Source of the DNA: Lysobacteraceae bacterium
Lineage (GTDB): Bacteria; Bdellovibrionota; UBA1018; JAGTJX01
DNA: 64,000 bases
NCBI GenBank assembly: GCA_023657465.1
Contig: JAGTJX010000001.1
Coordinates: 524,358-588,357 of the forward strand
Direction: 5' to 3'
Part shown: in pieces, positions 20,364 to 30,066 of the stretch
Numbering within the stretch: position 1 is the stretch's first letter
Layout: each line of letters starts with the position of its first letter
The notes under the pieces: generated by a model
What the model was told of the DNA's origin: nothing
The model's input: the letters and a program-made list of their open reading frames with translations, nothing else
The model's database searches: none
Program-made: the position numbers and the translations under genes

Positions 20364-21647
20364 ATGTTTGAAATTGAACAAGCTGCACATTTGGGTGCAA
20401 AAATAAAAGTGGTGGGTGTAGGTGGTAGCGGATGTAATGCCGTTAATACAATGATTCGTATGGGTTTAACGGGTGTTGAATTCATCACCGCTAATACTGA
20501 CAGACAAGCTCTCGAAGCTTCTCTTGCACAGGTTAAAATTCCAATCGGTCAGGAGCTGACGAAAGGTTTAGGCGCAGGCGCTAATCCTGAAATCGGTAGA
20601 AAAGCAGCTCTCGAAGACTATGCAAAAATCTCGGAAGTCTTAACAGGAGCAGACATGGTGTTCGTCACTGCAGGTATGGGTGGTGGAACTGGAACAGGTG
20701 CTGCTCCGATTGTTGCTAAGATCGCAAAAGAACTTGGCGCACTCACAGTGGGAGTCATCACAAAGCCATTCCAATTCGAGGGACGCAAACGCTCAAAGTC
20801 TGCTCTCCTTGGAGTTGCAGCATTGAGAGAGTTCGTTGACTCACTCATCATCATTCCTAACCAAAGATTGCTTGCGATCTCAGGATCAACTCTCTCAATG
20901 GTGGATGCATTCAAACGCGCTGATGAAGTGCTACTGAATGCTGTCCAAGGGATCTCTGACCTCATCAATCACACCGGTCTTGTCAATAGTGACTTCGCTG
21001 ACGTTCGCACGATCATGCAGAACAAAGGCTTGGCACTCATGGGTATCGGTTACGGAGATGGCGAACATAGATCTGTGGAAGCTGCGACAAACGCAATCTC
21101 TTCTCCACTTCTTGAAGACATCTCCATCCATGGAGCAACAGGTATCATCATTAACATCACAGGTAGCTCTAACTTGAGCATCCATGAAGTCAATGAAGCG
21201 ACAACGCTGATCATGGAAGCTGCACATGAAGATGCTGAAATCATCTTTGGAACAGTGATCGATGAAACCATGAATGACAAAGTCAAAGTCACTGTGATTG
21301 CAACAGGACTTGGAACCGAAAGCATTCAAGTAAGAGAGTCTAGTGAGTTATTGGCTCAGAACTCAGCTCAAGTTCAGCAAGCAGCTGCACAATTGTTCAC
21401 ACCTGCTTCATTCGCAGTGAGTGAGCCTGTTGTTATGGCTGCTTCCGTTCCGGTGGTAGAAGTAGCAGCTCCAAGAGCTATTGTTCCTCCACCAGCACCC
21501 GCTGCTGCAAAACAAGTAGAGCAAGGTTCGGATCTAGCGCGCGCTCGTGCGATTGCTCAGAGGCTAGGGATCACCAATCTCACGGATGATGAGTACGATA
21601 TTCCAACATACCTTCGCCGTCAGAATCAAGATTCAGCTGAAGCATAA
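20364..21647 (+). CDS. ftsZ: cell division GTPase FtsZ
   Basis: Tubulin-like GTPase that builds the division ring. [17 protein letters not shown], the tubulin signature [17 protein letters not shown], and the T7 loop region with [12 protein letters not shown] are present. Residues about 330-410 form an Ala/Pro/Val-rich linker, and the C-terminal peptide [11 protein letters not shown] is the conserved FtsA/ZipA-binding tail. 427 residues. An AGGAGG lies about 14 bp before the ATG, a rather long spacing. Last gene of the cluster; a strong terminator follows. Confidence 0.97.
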   Translation: MFEIEQAAHLGAKIKVVGVGGSGCNAVNTMIRMGLTGVEFITANTDRQALEASLAQVKIPIGQELTKGLGAGANPEIGRKAALEDYAKISEVLTGADMVFVTAGMGGGTGTGAAPIVAKIAKELGALTVGVITKPFQFEGRKRSKSALLGVAALREFVDSLIIIPNQRLLAISGSTLSMVDAFKRADEVLLNAVQGISDLINHTGLVNSDFADVRTIMQNKGLALMGIGYGDGEHRSVEAATNAISSPLLEDISIHGATGIIINITGSSNLSIHEVNEATTLIMEAAHEDAEIIFGTVIDETMNDKVKVTVIATGLGTESIQVRESSELLAQNSAQVQQAAAQLFTPASFAVSEPVVMAASVPVVEVAAPRAIVPPPAPAAAKQVEQGSDLARARAIAQRLGITNLTDDEYDIPTYLRRQNQDSAEA

Positions 21648-21714
21648 GCAACTGCGGTGGATCTCGAAGCGATCGAGTGCAGCTGCTTACTCTTTTTTTA
21701 CTTACAAAAAAACG

Positions 21715-21747
21715 AAGGCCTAAGAGAAATTCTCTTAGGCCTTTTGT
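21715..21747. terminator. bidirectional intrinsic terminator after ftsZ
   Basis: A perfect 14-bp inverted repeat (AAGGCCTAAGAGAA / TTCTCTTAGGCCTT, 21715-21728 and 21730-21743) is followed by T4 on the plus strand and preceded by an A7 run (21706-21712) that gives a U-tract on the minus strand. It would end the ftsZ transcript and the minus-strand dksA-like transcript. Confidence 0.9.
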
Positions 21748-21878
21748 GCTTCTATCTATGGGGTGAGCTTCGCGGGGAACAGCGCAGCTGTTTCACGAGA
21801 AGCTCCTGGGAAATACAAAACTTGTCTAGTTTCAGCATCCTTGCAGTTGAGGAGCTCATCCTGAGCACCTTAAAAATC

Positions 21879-22286
21879 TTAAGCTACCAAAGTTATTCTT
21901 TTGCCTAAGCTCTTACTCATGAGTCCGTCGATGTGGATAGACTCTTTGTGTTCTGATGCTTCCTTGCAAGAGACACATTGAGTTGCGGTCGGCCTCGCTT
22001 CCAGTCTCCGGACATCGATTTCGTCATCACAATCCTTGCAATGACCAAAACTTCCGTCTGAAATTCTCAGTAGTGCTTCATCGATTTTTTTGATGAACAG
22101 ATTCTCACGAGCTTTCAGTCTCATTCGCATCGACTGCTCTAGCTCATAGGAGGTGAGATCCATCTCATCTGCTAATTCATCCTTGGAAATGGAGAACTCA
22201 TTTTGAGCCGAAGTGTATGTTTGAACGAGAGTTTCACGTTGTGCTTCGAACCAATTTTTGAACCATGTTAGTTTTTGAGTTTCCAT
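21879..22286 (-). CDS. DksA/TraR family zinc-finger protein, paralog 1
   Basis: DksA-type proteins enter the RNA polymerase secondary channel and work with ppGpp. This 135-residue protein has the coiled-coil (QSMRMRLKARENLFIKKIDE) and the C4 zinc finger (CKDC at about 100 and CVSC about 18 residues on, with EARPTATQC between). The coil tip reads DEMDLTS: the two acidic residues of the DxxDxA motif are kept, but the alanine position is threonine. Paralog 2 at 23840 has the full motif. A good Shine-Dalgarno (AAGGAG) precedes the ATG. It is convergent with ftsZ across the shared terminator. Whether it acts like true DksA is uncertain. Confidence 0.88.
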   Translation of the reverse strand: METQKLTWFKNWFEAQRETLVQTYTSAQNEFSISKDELADEMDLTSYELEQSMRMRLKARENLFIKKIDEALLRISDGSFGHCKDCDDEIDVRRLEARPTATQCVSCKEASEHKESIHIDGLMSKSLGKRITLVA

Positions 22287-22470
22287 TTTAATTCTCCTTA
22301 CTTCTTTCCTTTTTCGTTTCGTTTACCTTTGAGAGCCCCACTCTTTAGGTCTTCACAGATATTCAGTATTGCGATCCGCGTGCCAAAACTAAAACCTAAT
22401 AATTTCATACAGTTAGTATTTAGTGGGTTCATAGAGTGTAAATATGGGTGTGAATAATGGGTAAAGGACT

Positions 22471-23850
22471 ATGAAAAGGTGTCAAAAAGGGACTGAATTA
22501 TGCCGAAAAGGTAGGGTGGGCTTAGATACCTCTCAGATTATCAAAGTTTTGGTTTTTCTCATAATTTTAGTGGGTTACGAGGATTTACGGGCAGAATCAA
22601 GGTGCTCGTTGAATAAGAAATCGACTCTCCATTCGAATCTAGAAGATTTAAAGAACATCTCGTATAAGGCAACTCAACAAGCTAGAGACGAGATTCTCAA
22701 CTCAAAAGTCCGTACTGCGTATTGTAGACGAACTAAGAAATTTACAGATCAAGAGATCAATGAGTATTTGAACGAAAGAAGTTCTGATCCCGCCGCGATG
22801 TTAGAAGCGTTTCAGAGTCTCATTCGACTTCCTTATCCAGATGAATGCGAGGACGCAAGATGTGCAGCCAAAAAAGTATTCGGCAATACCAGTGACAAGC
22901 ACCTCTTCATGCTTCTTAAGTTTGGTTTTAACGGATCTCATTTTCAAGAAGAAAACTTGGTTCAGTATGAATCAACAGAGATAGATGAGCTTCTCTTAAT
23001 GCTTTCAAGCTATCCACAATCAGTGCTTCACTTCGAGAAGAACATCCCACTCGTAAAATATAAACCAGGAACGGTCAGACCTGAGGATATCGAGGAAGAC
23101 AAGAAACTCAAAGAAACAGGAGCTGACGGAGGAATCTATGCCAATGCTCACATCACTCTCTATGAGAAGTGGTTTAAGATATCTCAAACAAAACGAGAGC
23201 TCATTTTATTTCATGAAATCGGTCACAGAATTAACTTCAAAAAATTAATTTCAAATTCAAAAGATTGGAGTGAATACAACACTCAAAGTGAATCCATCTC
23301 AACATGGGGAGAAAGAAACAGCGAAGAGGACTTCGCAGATTCAATTACGTTTTATCGATATGCTCCTGAGGAACTCAAGAAGCTCAATATCAATAAATAC
23401 AACCTCATCAAAGACAAGGTCTTCAGTGGGATAGAGTTCACTGACGGTACTAAGTGCGTGAGTGGGTATGACGATCAGATTAAAAAACGTGAACTCAAAC
23501 TCAAGTCAGAAGAAGATGGGTTTGTGGAATGGTACAGAAAGTACCGTGAGACCTATGTCCCTGATTCAGACCACGATAATCGAGTGAAGAATTTCTGTAG
23601 TATTGAGCTCTCTCAGTATATGCGTGGTGCAAAAAAAGAAGTCACTGAAAAATCAGAGCTCTACCAATGTATTGCACGAGTCCATTCGCAAACTTTGTTT
23701 CTAAAAGCGATTACTGAATATTCTAAGAAGTCAGAATCAGACTCACCGGACCTACTTAAAACCAGATTAAGAGCTAAGAAAGAACTCTCAGAGGCACTCC
23801 TATCGCCTCATCTCATTCAAAAAGAAGTCAATAGACTAATTAAACTCTAA
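22471..23850 (+). CDS. hypothetical exported or membrane-anchored protein with HEIGH zinc-protease motif
   Basis: No family recognised. Residues about 24-42 (IIKVLVFLIILVGYEDLRA) form a signal peptide or anchor, followed by AESRCSL and a mostly charged 410-residue domain. LFHEIGHRINF (about residues 247-257) is an HExxH zinc-metalloprotease motif, and ERNSEEDFADSITF about 30 residues on could supply the third ligand (E/D), as in gluzincin-like anchored peptidases. Several paired cysteines suggest a periplasmic domain. The ATG at 22471 has an AAGGA too close to it; a GTG at 22516, after AAAAGGTAGG, is a plausible alternative start. Its 3' end overlaps the convergent paralog-2 dksA by 11 bp. 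Confidence 0.7.
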   Translation: MKRCQKGTELCRKGRVGLDTSQIIKVLVFLIILVGYEDLRAESRCSLNKKSTLHSNLEDLKNISYKATQQARDEILNSKVRTAYCRRTKKFTDQEINEYLNERSSDPAAMLEAFQSLIRLPYPDECEDARCAAKKVFGNTSDKHLFMLLKFGFNGSHFQEENLVQYESTEIDELLLMLSSYPQSVLHFEKNIPLVKYKPGTVRPEDIEEDKKLKETGADGGIYANAHITLYEKWFKISQTKRELILFHEIGHRINFKKLISNSKDWSEYNTQSESISTWGERNSEEDFADSITFYRYAPEELKKLNINKYNLIKDKVFSGIEFTDGTKCVSGYDDQIKKRELKLKSEEDGFVEWYRKYRETYVPDSDHDNRVKNFCSIELSQYMRGAKKEVTEKSELYQCIARVHSQTLFLKAITEYSKKSESDSPDLLKTRLRAKKELSEALLSPHLIQKEVNRLIKL

Positions 23851-24241
23851 GTGAATTGCCCAAACTCTTCGGAGCGCGTCCGACAGCAGTGAGCATTTCT
23901 TTTCGTTCTTCGTCTTCTTTGCATCCTAAGCAGAGAGTCGCAGTAGGACGTGCTTGAAGGCGTTTCATCTCAATAGCTTCTTCACAGTTTTCGCAAAGTC
24001 CGAAGATACCTTCTTCTACTCTTTGTAGAGCAAGGTCAATTTTCTTGAGATGTAGAATCTCGCGATTCCTCAGTCTCATTTTCATGGACTGCTCAGTATC
24101 AGTAGTAGCCTGATCGACTTCATCAAACTTTTCTTCTTCTTGCACAATAAAATCTTCGCGAATCACTCGGTCATTGTACAGCAGGTTGCTCCTCTGTGAT
24201 TCAAACAGCTTTTTAAACTTAATCAGGTCTGTCTTTCTCAT
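23840..24241 (-). CDS. DksA/TraR family zinc-finger protein, paralog 2
   Basis: 133 residues with the coiled-coil tip DEVDQAT, which fits the DxxDxA motif needed for DksA action on RNA polymerase, then QSMKMRLRNREILHLKKID and a C4 zinc finger (CENC and CLGC, with ARPTATLC). It is about half identical to paralog 1 in the C-terminal half. It is the last gene of dnaX-recR-mglA-dksA, overlapping mglA by 4 bp. By motif it is the better candidate of the two for a ppGpp co-regulator; it could be named dksA, but I leave the symbol empty because there are two paralogs. Confidence 0.88.
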   Translation of the reverse strand: MRKTDLIKFKKLFESQRSNLLYNDRVIREDFIVQEEEKFDEVDQATTDTEQSMKMRLRNREILHLKKIDLALQRVEEGIFGLCENCEEAIEMKRLQARPTATLCLGCKEDEERKEMLTAVGRAPKSLGNSLRV

Positions 24242-24828
24242 GTTTGTCCCCCTTTGAGATCATTGATTACACTCATACAAACACTCGTTAACGTCTCCAT
24301 CACTCCTTTGCCTTGGTTGGCAATGGCCTCAAAAGATGGCTTTTTTATGACGTTGAGAGTGTTCTCCAGTTCATAAACAGGTATCGTTGTTCCCGAATCT
24401 CTCTTGTTCCACTGGAACGCGAGAGGAATTCGATAAATGTCGTACCCCTGTCTCTCTAGACTTTGTTTTAAAGAATCAAAACTTTCAATATTGGCTTCCA
24501 TCCGTTCTGCCTGCGAATCTGCTACGAAAACAATTCCGTCCACTCCCTTGATGATGAAGTCACGTGACACATCATAGAAGGTTTGGCCTGGAATGGTGTA
24601 GAGATGGAAACGGGTTTGGTAACCTCTGACTTCTCCTACAGAGAGTGGCAAGAAATCAAAAAAGAGTGTGCGCTCGTTCTCAGTGCTGAGAGAAACGAGC
24701 TTTCCTTTTTGCTCTTCCGTAGTCTGGTCGTAAATGTATTGCACGTTGGTAGTTTTACCACTGAGCCCAGGGCCATAATATATGATCTTACAGTTAATTT
24801 CTTTTGAAGCGTAATTGATAAAACTCAC
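24238..24828 (-). CDS. mglA: gliding-motility-type small GTPase MglA
   Basis: Ras-like bacterial GTPase that marks the leading pole and controls gliding and type IV pili in Myxococcus and prey invasion in Bdellovibrio (family knowledge). The N-terminus MSFINYASKEINCKIIYYG, P-loop GPGLSGKTTNVQYIY, switch region LYTIPGQTFYDVSRD and base-recognition motif FQWNKRD are all MglA-like. 196 residues, full length. No mglB (roadblock/LC7 partner) is adjacent. It overlaps recR upstream and dksA downstream by 4 bp each, so it is co-expressed with DNA metabolism genes. Confidence 0.93.
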   Translation of the reverse strand: MSFINYASKEINCKIIYYGPGLSGKTTNVQYIYDQTTEEQKGKLVSLSTENERTLFFDFLPLSVGEVRGYQTRFHLYTIPGQTFYDVSRDFIIKGVDGIVFVADSQAERMEANIESFDSLKQSLERQGYDIYRIPLAFQWNKRDSGTTIPVYELENTLNVIKKPSFEAIANQGKGVMETLTSVCMSVINDLKGGQT

Positions 24829-25433
24829 ACAAGCTCCAATCTGTTTTGGAGTGCGCTCATGAGGGTTTCTCTGTCTGTGTACTCCAGTAATCCGCCGATA
24901 GGGATTCCGTGAGCGAGTCTGGTGATCTTCACGCCGAGAGGTCTGATCAATTTAGAAAGATAAATCGCAGTGGCTTCACCTTCCACAGATGGATTGATTG
25001 CGAGAATCAATTCTTTCACAGGAATAGTGCTGCTTTGAATTCTGGTGAGGAGCTCGCGAATCTTAAGTTCCTCTGGACCGATACCATCGAGTGGCGAGAG
25101 TACACCGTGAAGAATATGATAGAGACCCTTGTGTGCGGTGGTTTTCTCAATTGATCCAGCATCGACCGGACGTTCTACAACGCAGATTGAGGATCGGTCT
25201 CTTGATGAGTCAGAACAAATCGAACAAATCGTTGCGTCAGTGAGAGTCATGCAGCTTTCGCACATGCCAATCTTCGTTCGCGCAGTCTGAATCGCATCCG
25301 AGAGAGACATCGCGTAAGTCTCAGGCTGCTTCAGAATATAGTAGCCCAGTCTTGTTGCTGTTTTCTCACCAATGCCCGGAAGTTTAGATAATTCGAAAAC
25401 CAATTTTGAAAATGCATCATGGCGCATGTTCAT
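24825..25433 (-). CDS. recR: recombination mediator RecR
   Basis: RecFOR pathway protein that helps load RecA at gaps. It shows the helix-hairpin-helix LSKLPGIGEKTATRLGYYIL, a C4 zinc finger (CESC and CSIC) and a Toprim domain (SICVVERPVDAGSIEKT, LILAINPSVEGEATAIYL), ending in TRLAHGIPIGGLLEYTD. 202 residues, complete. As in many bacteria it follows dnaX directly (ATGA overlap). Confidence 0.95.
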   Translation of the reverse strand: MNMRHDAFSKLVFELSKLPGIGEKTATRLGYYILKQPETYAMSLSDAIQTARTKIGMCESCMTLTDATICSICSDSSRDRSSICVVERPVDAGSIEKTTAHKGLYHILHGVLSPLDGIGPEELKIRELLTRIQSSTIPVKELILAINPSVEGEATAIYLSKLIRPLGVKITRLAHGIPIGGLLEYTDRETLMSALQNRLELV

Positions 25434-27118
25434 CGATGGTTTGTCTCCCCTGGCTCTAGAAGTTCAATAGGTCCAAGCTCAGCACCGAAGAGTGCCTTGG
25501 CTTCTTTGATAATAGGATCATTGAGAGCTGTATCGCGTGCTAGTTTTTCTTTGGTTTTGATTTCGCGTTCCTTCTTCTCAGCCATGCTCTCGCCACCAAC
25601 TGCTTGATCGCGTGTCGAGAGTACGAGTTTCAATGGCTTGCCAAAATAAGTCTGGATGAGTGCGCCTAGCGTATCCATGTAGAGCTTGGACTTGAGCTGA
25701 TCCTTCTTGTAACCATCCTCGGGTTTGAACGCGATCTCAAGTTCTGTCTCTGATGGGATCCCAGCTGCAGCGTGTTCTAAGAATGAACCTACGAGCGGAC
25801 GTTGAGTCCTGACGAACTGTACGAAGCCTTCCCAAGACTTCGGTCCAGAGAAGGTTGCTTGAACGGGTGCAGGTGCAGTAGGAGCCGAAACAGTAACGGG
25901 CTTCGCTACCGCAGTGTCTTGCTTAGCAACTACAGTTGTAGGTGCGGACCTTGCTACTGGTGTAGTTGCTGTAATTGTTTTTGCTTGTGCTGGCTCGTCT
26001 CCGATTTGAATCAGAGCCTCAGCTGTCGCACATTTAATGAGAATGAGATCAAGAGCAACCTTAGGATGTGGAGATCTCACCAGCGTCTCATAGCCATGAT
26101 GGAATACTTGGAAGATGAGCTCTAGCTCTTCAAGATCACGTGAGGCTGAAAGCTTCGCAAGCTCTGACCAATCTTCATCAGAGATCTCAAGCGTCTGAGG
26201 CTTCTCAATCTTGAGTTTGCACAGGATGACTCCGTGTAAGTACTCAATGAGGTCTTTCAGTAGAATCTTAAGATCATGACCCGATTCAAACGCAGTGCCT
26301 GTGGCTGCAAGAGCAGCTTCGATCTTACGATCGAGCACACCACGTAGAACTTGAATCACGAGTTGGCTCTCAATGAGTCCCAAGCTCTCTCGAGCGGAAC
26401 CCACAGTGATCTTGTCTCCAGAGAACGCAATGATCTGATCGAGAAGTGAGAGCGAATCTCTCATGCTGCCATCAGCGGCCTTCGAGATAAGGCTCAGTGC
26501 TGCGGTCTCACATTGAACGTTCTCGGACTTGAGTATTCCTGTAAGGAGTGTTTGAAGCTGTGCAGATGATCCACGTTGGAAATGGAATCTTTGGCAACGT
26601 GAATGAACAGTGCTTGGAATCTTGTGAGGCTCAGTCGTTGCGAATACGAATACGACGTGTGCCGGTGGTTCTTCTAGAGTCTTTAAGAGTGCATTGAATG
26701 CTGCAGTGGTGAGCATGTGCACTTCATCGATGATATAAACTTTACGAGTGCCAGTGGATGGCATGAAACGAACGTTCTCGCGGATGTCTCTCACAGCATC
26801 GACACCGTTATTGGAGGCGCCGTCGATTTCGATTACGTCCATGGAGCGTGAAGTTGCGATCTCTAAGCACTGAGAGCACTTGTCGCAAGAACGGACATCA
26901 GTCTCTGTCATGATGCGGTTTTCGCATCTTAAGGCCTTGGCGAAGATTCTAGCGATGGAGGTTTTACCCACGCCACGTGAGCCTGTGAATAGGTACGCAG
27001 GATGAATCCTGTCCAATCTTACAGCGTTAATAAGTGTTCGAACGACAGCAGACTGTCCGACGATGTCGGAAAACTGCGCCGGTCTCCACTTGCGTGCGAG
27101 CGCGACGTGCGTATTCAA
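25430..27118 (-). CDS. dnaX: DNA polymerase III subunit gamma/tau
   Basis: Clamp-loader ATPase. P-loop FTGSRGVGKTSIARIFAKAL, zinc site CDKCSQCLEI, Walker B YIIDEVHMLT, sensor ATTEPHKIPSTVHSRCQRF. Residues about 370-420 are an Ala/Pro/Thr/Val-rich linker, after which a tau-type C-terminal domain continues to residue 562. I did not find a clear A-run slippage site for a gamma product. First gene of the dnaX-recR-mglA-dksA operon. The 146-bp gap upstream (27119-27264) holds no recognisable 4.5S RNA. Confidence 0.94.
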   Translation of the reverse strand: MNTHVALARKWRPAQFSDIVGQSAVVRTLINAVRLDRIHPAYLFTGSRGVGKTSIARIFAKALRCENRIMTETDVRSCDKCSQCLEIATSRSMDVIEIDGASNNGVDAVRDIRENVRFMPSTGTRKVYIIDEVHMLTTAAFNALLKTLEEPPAHVVFVFATTEPHKIPSTVHSRCQRFHFQRGSSAQLQTLLTGILKSENVQCETAALSLISKAADGSMRDSLSLLDQIIAFSGDKITVGSARESLGLIESQLVIQVLRGVLDRKIEAALAATGTAFESGHDLKILLKDLIEYLHGVILCKLKIEKPQTLEISDEDWSELAKLSASRDLEELELIFQVFHHGYETLVRSPHPKVALDLILIKCATAEALIQIGDEPAQAKTITATTPVARSAPTTVVAKQDTAVAKPVTVSAPTAPAPVQATFSGPKSWEGFVQFVRTQRPLVGSFLEHAAAGIPSETELEIAFKPEDGYKKDQLKSKLYMDTLGALIQTYFGKPLKLVLSTRDQAVGGESMAEKKEREIKTKEKLARDTALNDPIIKEAKALFGAELGPIELLEPGETNHR

Positions 27119-27264
27119 AACCGTTTATTCCCCCCAAACGTTCTGACTAAAGCGGAGTGCAAGTTAATCCCGAGAGAGGAGATAAGCAAGTGAAAAGATT
27201 AGACTTTTGCCCTGTGCGTGAGCGCGCTGTGCTGGCGGCAGGCGTGAGAAAAATTGAATTGTAT

Positions 27265-30066
27265 TCACAGCCTTTTTTGGCTTTGTATCTCGGCTTGCGC
27301 AGCAGCAAGTCTTGCGATCGGAACTCGGTAAGGTGAGCAGCTCACGTAATCTAATCCCATGTCGTGACAGATTTTAATGGAGCTTGGCTCTCCACCATGT
27401 TCACCACAGATTCCAATTTTGAGTCCAGTGCGCTTCTTGCGGCCTTCGGTCACTGCTAACTCCATCAGTCTACTCACACCCACTGGATCGAGTGCTGCGA
27501 AGGGATCTTGCTCGTAAATCTTGTTCTCCAAATAATCTTTGAGGAATGTTCCTGAGTCATCACGAGATAAACCATAAGTCGTCTGAGTGAGATCATTCGT
27601 TCCGAAGCTGAAAAACTCTGCATTGCCGAGATTCTCGTCTGCAATCTCGCTAGCAGTGAGTGCAGCTCTTGGAAGCTCGATCATGGTACCAATGAGATAC
27701 TGGAGTTTGAACTTCTTATTCTGCTCCTTGAACCTGGCAATAATGGATTCCGCCTCACGCTTACAGAATTCTGAAACAAACTTGAGCTCTCGGTAGTCTC
27801 CTACGAGTGGAATCATGATCTCAGGAATGATTTCAAACTTCTCATCGCGCACGAGCTCACATGCTGCTTCGATGATCGCTCTGATCTGAGTGATGTAGAT
27901 CTCAGGAAAGCTAATCCCAAGACGGCATCCGCGGTGGCCTAACATCGGGTTGAATTCCTTAAGGTTCTCAGCCTTCTGTTTCAAGCGATCAAAAGTGACG
28001 TGAATTGCTTCCGACAGAGTTTGAAGATCTTCGTCTGTATGTGGAATGAACTCATGAAGAGGTGGATCAAGAAGTCTGATCGTGACAGGGAGTCCCTTCA
28101 TCTCACGGAAGATCTGTCTAAAGTCTTCCTTCTGCATGGGGAGGATCTTGGCTAGCGCTTGTTTCCTCGCAGCTTCACTATCGGCTAGGATCATCTCTCT
28201 CACGGCTTCAATACGTGAGGGTTCGAAGAACATGTGCTCAGTCCTACAGAGTCCGATGCCTTCAGCACCGAAGTCGCGAGCAACTCTAGAATCCTGTGGT
28301 GTATCAGCATTGGTGCGAACCTTGAGAGTTCGCACTTCATCAACCCAGCTCATGAGTTCCTTGAAGTACTTACTCATCACTGGAAGAATAGTTGGAACCT
28401 TGCCTAAGATGACTTCTCCAGTAGCTCCATCGATGGTGACCCATTCGCCTTCTTTGAGAACGAGAGAGTCAATAGACAATGTTTTTGTTTTCTCACCGAT
28501 CTTCAGTGCTCCACAGCCTGAGACGCAGGGCTTACCCATTCCGCGCGCGACAACTGCAGCGTGAGAAGTCATGCCTCCACGAGCAGTGAGGATTCCCTCT
28601 GCTACAGACATGCCGTGAATGTCTTCAGGAGATGTTTCGAGACGTACGAGAATGATTTTCTTACCTTGCTTGGACCATGCTTCAGCATCGTCAGAATCAA
28701 ATACGATCTGACCTGTAGCTGCTCCCGGAGAAGCAGGAAGACCCTTAGCGATGATTTTCTTATCGGCCTTGGGATCTAACATGGGATGGAGGAGCTGATC
28801 AATCTGATCAGGGTTCACTCTCATGATCGCTTCATTTCGTGTGATGAGTTTCTCTTTCACCATTTCTACTGCGATTCTCATCGCAGCTGCTGCTGTGCGC
28901 TTGCCTGTTCGAGTCTGAAGCATGAAGAAACGTCCACGCTCGATCGTGAACTCAATGTCTTGCATATCGCGGTAGTGCTTCTCTAGTTTCTGATAAGCCG
29001 CAACTAACTCTTTGTAGGGCTTGGGCATGATGAGCTTCAGCTTCTCAATGGACTGAGGAGTTCTCACTCCAGCAACCACATCTTCGCCTTGAGCATTGAT
29101 TAAGAACTCACCAAAAAACTTCTTCTCACCCGTCGAAGGATCACGCGTGAAGGCAACACCTGTGGAGCAATCGTCTCCCATGTTACCAAACACCATGGCT
29201 TGGATATTGACCGCTGTACCCCAAGACTCTGGAATGGAGTTGAGTCTTCGGTAAGTGATAGCCCTTGGACTCATCCAAGAGCCAAACACTGCGCCTACTG
29301 CTCCCCAGAGTTGTTCCCAAGGATCTTCAGGGAATTCCTTACCGTTCATTCGGACGATCTTTTTGTATTCAGTGACGAGTTGTTTGAGATCATCAGCACT
29401 GAGCTCTGTATCAAGCTCTATTCCGCGAGCAAGCTTTGCTTCTTCGAGAGCGCCTTCGAAGCAATTGGTATGCACACCCAGTACCACATCAGAATACATC
29501 GCGATGAATCTACGGTAAGAGTCGTAAGCGAATCTTGGGTCCTTGGATTCTTCAATGAGTCCCAATACTGTCTCATCGTTCAGACCTAGGTTTAAAATCG
29601 TGTCCATCATTCCAGGCATCGAAGCTCTAGCGCCTGAGCGTACGGAAACAAGAAGTGGCTTCTTGCGCTTACCGAATCCACGTTTCATGGAGGTTTCAAC
29701 TTTTGAGATCGCGGCCTTCACTTGGAGGTCGACACCCTTAGGGTAAGTTTGTTTGTTTTTGTAGAAGTAATCACAGATCTCAGTAGTGATCGTGAATCCA
29801 GGAGGAACGGGAAGACCAAGCTTCGTCATTCCATGAAGGTTTGCACCTTTGCCACCTAAGAGAGACTTCTGATCCTCAGAACCTTCAGCACGCTTATCAC
29901 CAAAGTAGAATACATATTTGCCTTTAAGAGTCTTGCTCTTAGTCGACAACTTTGTATCCAGCAATTTTTTCTTCGATGTAACTCGTGAGTTTTTCTGCTG
30001 GGATTGTTTCTTGCGCCATGCTGTCGCGGTGGCGGATCGTGACGGTGTTGTTCGAGAGAGAGTCAT
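27265..30066 (-). CDS. ppdK: pyruvate, phosphate dikinase
   Basis: Interconverts pyruvate, ATP and phosphate with phosphoenolpyruvate, AMP and pyrophosphate. Order: nucleotide-binding domain ([43 protein letters not shown]), phosphohistidine domain with catalytic His in [17 protein letters not shown], and TIM-barrel PEP domain ([34 protein letters not shown]). Up to 933 residues. The start is uncertain: the ATG at 30066 has GGAG 12 bp upstream but lies 128 bp inside glyS and adds a Ser/Lys-rich 39-residue tail; a TTG at 29949 would begin near the normal N-terminus. Either way it is coupled to glyS. Confidence 0.93.
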   Translation of the reverse strand: MTLSRTTPSRSATATAWRKKQSQQKNSRVTSKKKLLDTKLSTKSKTLKGKYVFYFGDKRAEGSEDQKSLLGGKGANLHGMTKLGLPVPPGFTITTEICDYFYKNKQTYPKGVDLQVKAAISKVETSMKRGFGKRKKPLLVSVRSGARASMPGMMDTILNLGLNDETVLGLIEESKDPRFAYDSYRRFIAMYSDVVLGVHTNCFEGALEEAKLARGIELDTELSADDLKQLVTEYKKIVRMNGKEFPEDPWEQLWGAVGAVFGSWMSPRAITYRRLNSIPESWGTAVNIQAMVFGNMGDDCSTGVAFTRDPSTGEKKFFGEFLINAQGEDVVAGVRTPQSIEKLKLIMPKPYKELVAAYQKLEKHYRDMQDIEFTIERGRFFMLQTRTGKRTAAAAMRIAVEMVKEKLITRNEAIMRVNPDQIDQLLHPMLDPKADKKIIAKGLPASPGAATGQIVFDSDDAEAWSKQGKKIILVRLETSPEDIHGMSVAEGILTARGGMTSHAAVVARGMGKPCVSGCGALKIGEKTKTLSIDSLVLKEGEWVTIDGATGEVILGKVPTILPVMSKYFKELMSWVDEVRTLKVRTNADTPQDSRVARDFGAEGIGLCRTEHMFFEPSRIEAVREMILADSEAARKQALAKILPMQKEDFRQIFREMKGLPVTIRLLDPPLHEFIPHTDEDLQTLSEAIHVTFDRLKQKAENLKEFNPMLGHRGCRLGISFPEIYITQIRAIIEAACELVRDEKFEIIPEIMIPLVGDYRELKFVSEFCKREAESIIARFKEQNKKFKLQYLIGTMIELPRAALTASEIADENLGNAEFFSFGTNDLTQTTYGLSRDDSGTFLKDYLENKIYEQDPFAALDPVGVSRLMELAVTEGRKKRTGLKIGICGEHGGEPSSIKICHDMGLDYVSCSPYRVPIARLAAAQAEIQSQKRL

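Noticed and set aside
25802-26125. 107-codon plus-strand frame rich in Cys and Arg opposite dnaX
   Set aside because: It is the mirror of the Ala/Thr/Val-rich linker of DnaX; composition explains its length.
27119-27264. Possible 4.5S (SRP) RNA upstream of dnaX, a common neighbour in bacteria
   Set aside because: The conserved SRP core (GGTCAGG...GGAAGCAGC-like) is not present on either strand.
28082-28564. 160-codon plus-strand frame opposite ppdK
   Set aside because: A shadow of conserved PPDK codons with no Shine-Dalgarno; no family match.
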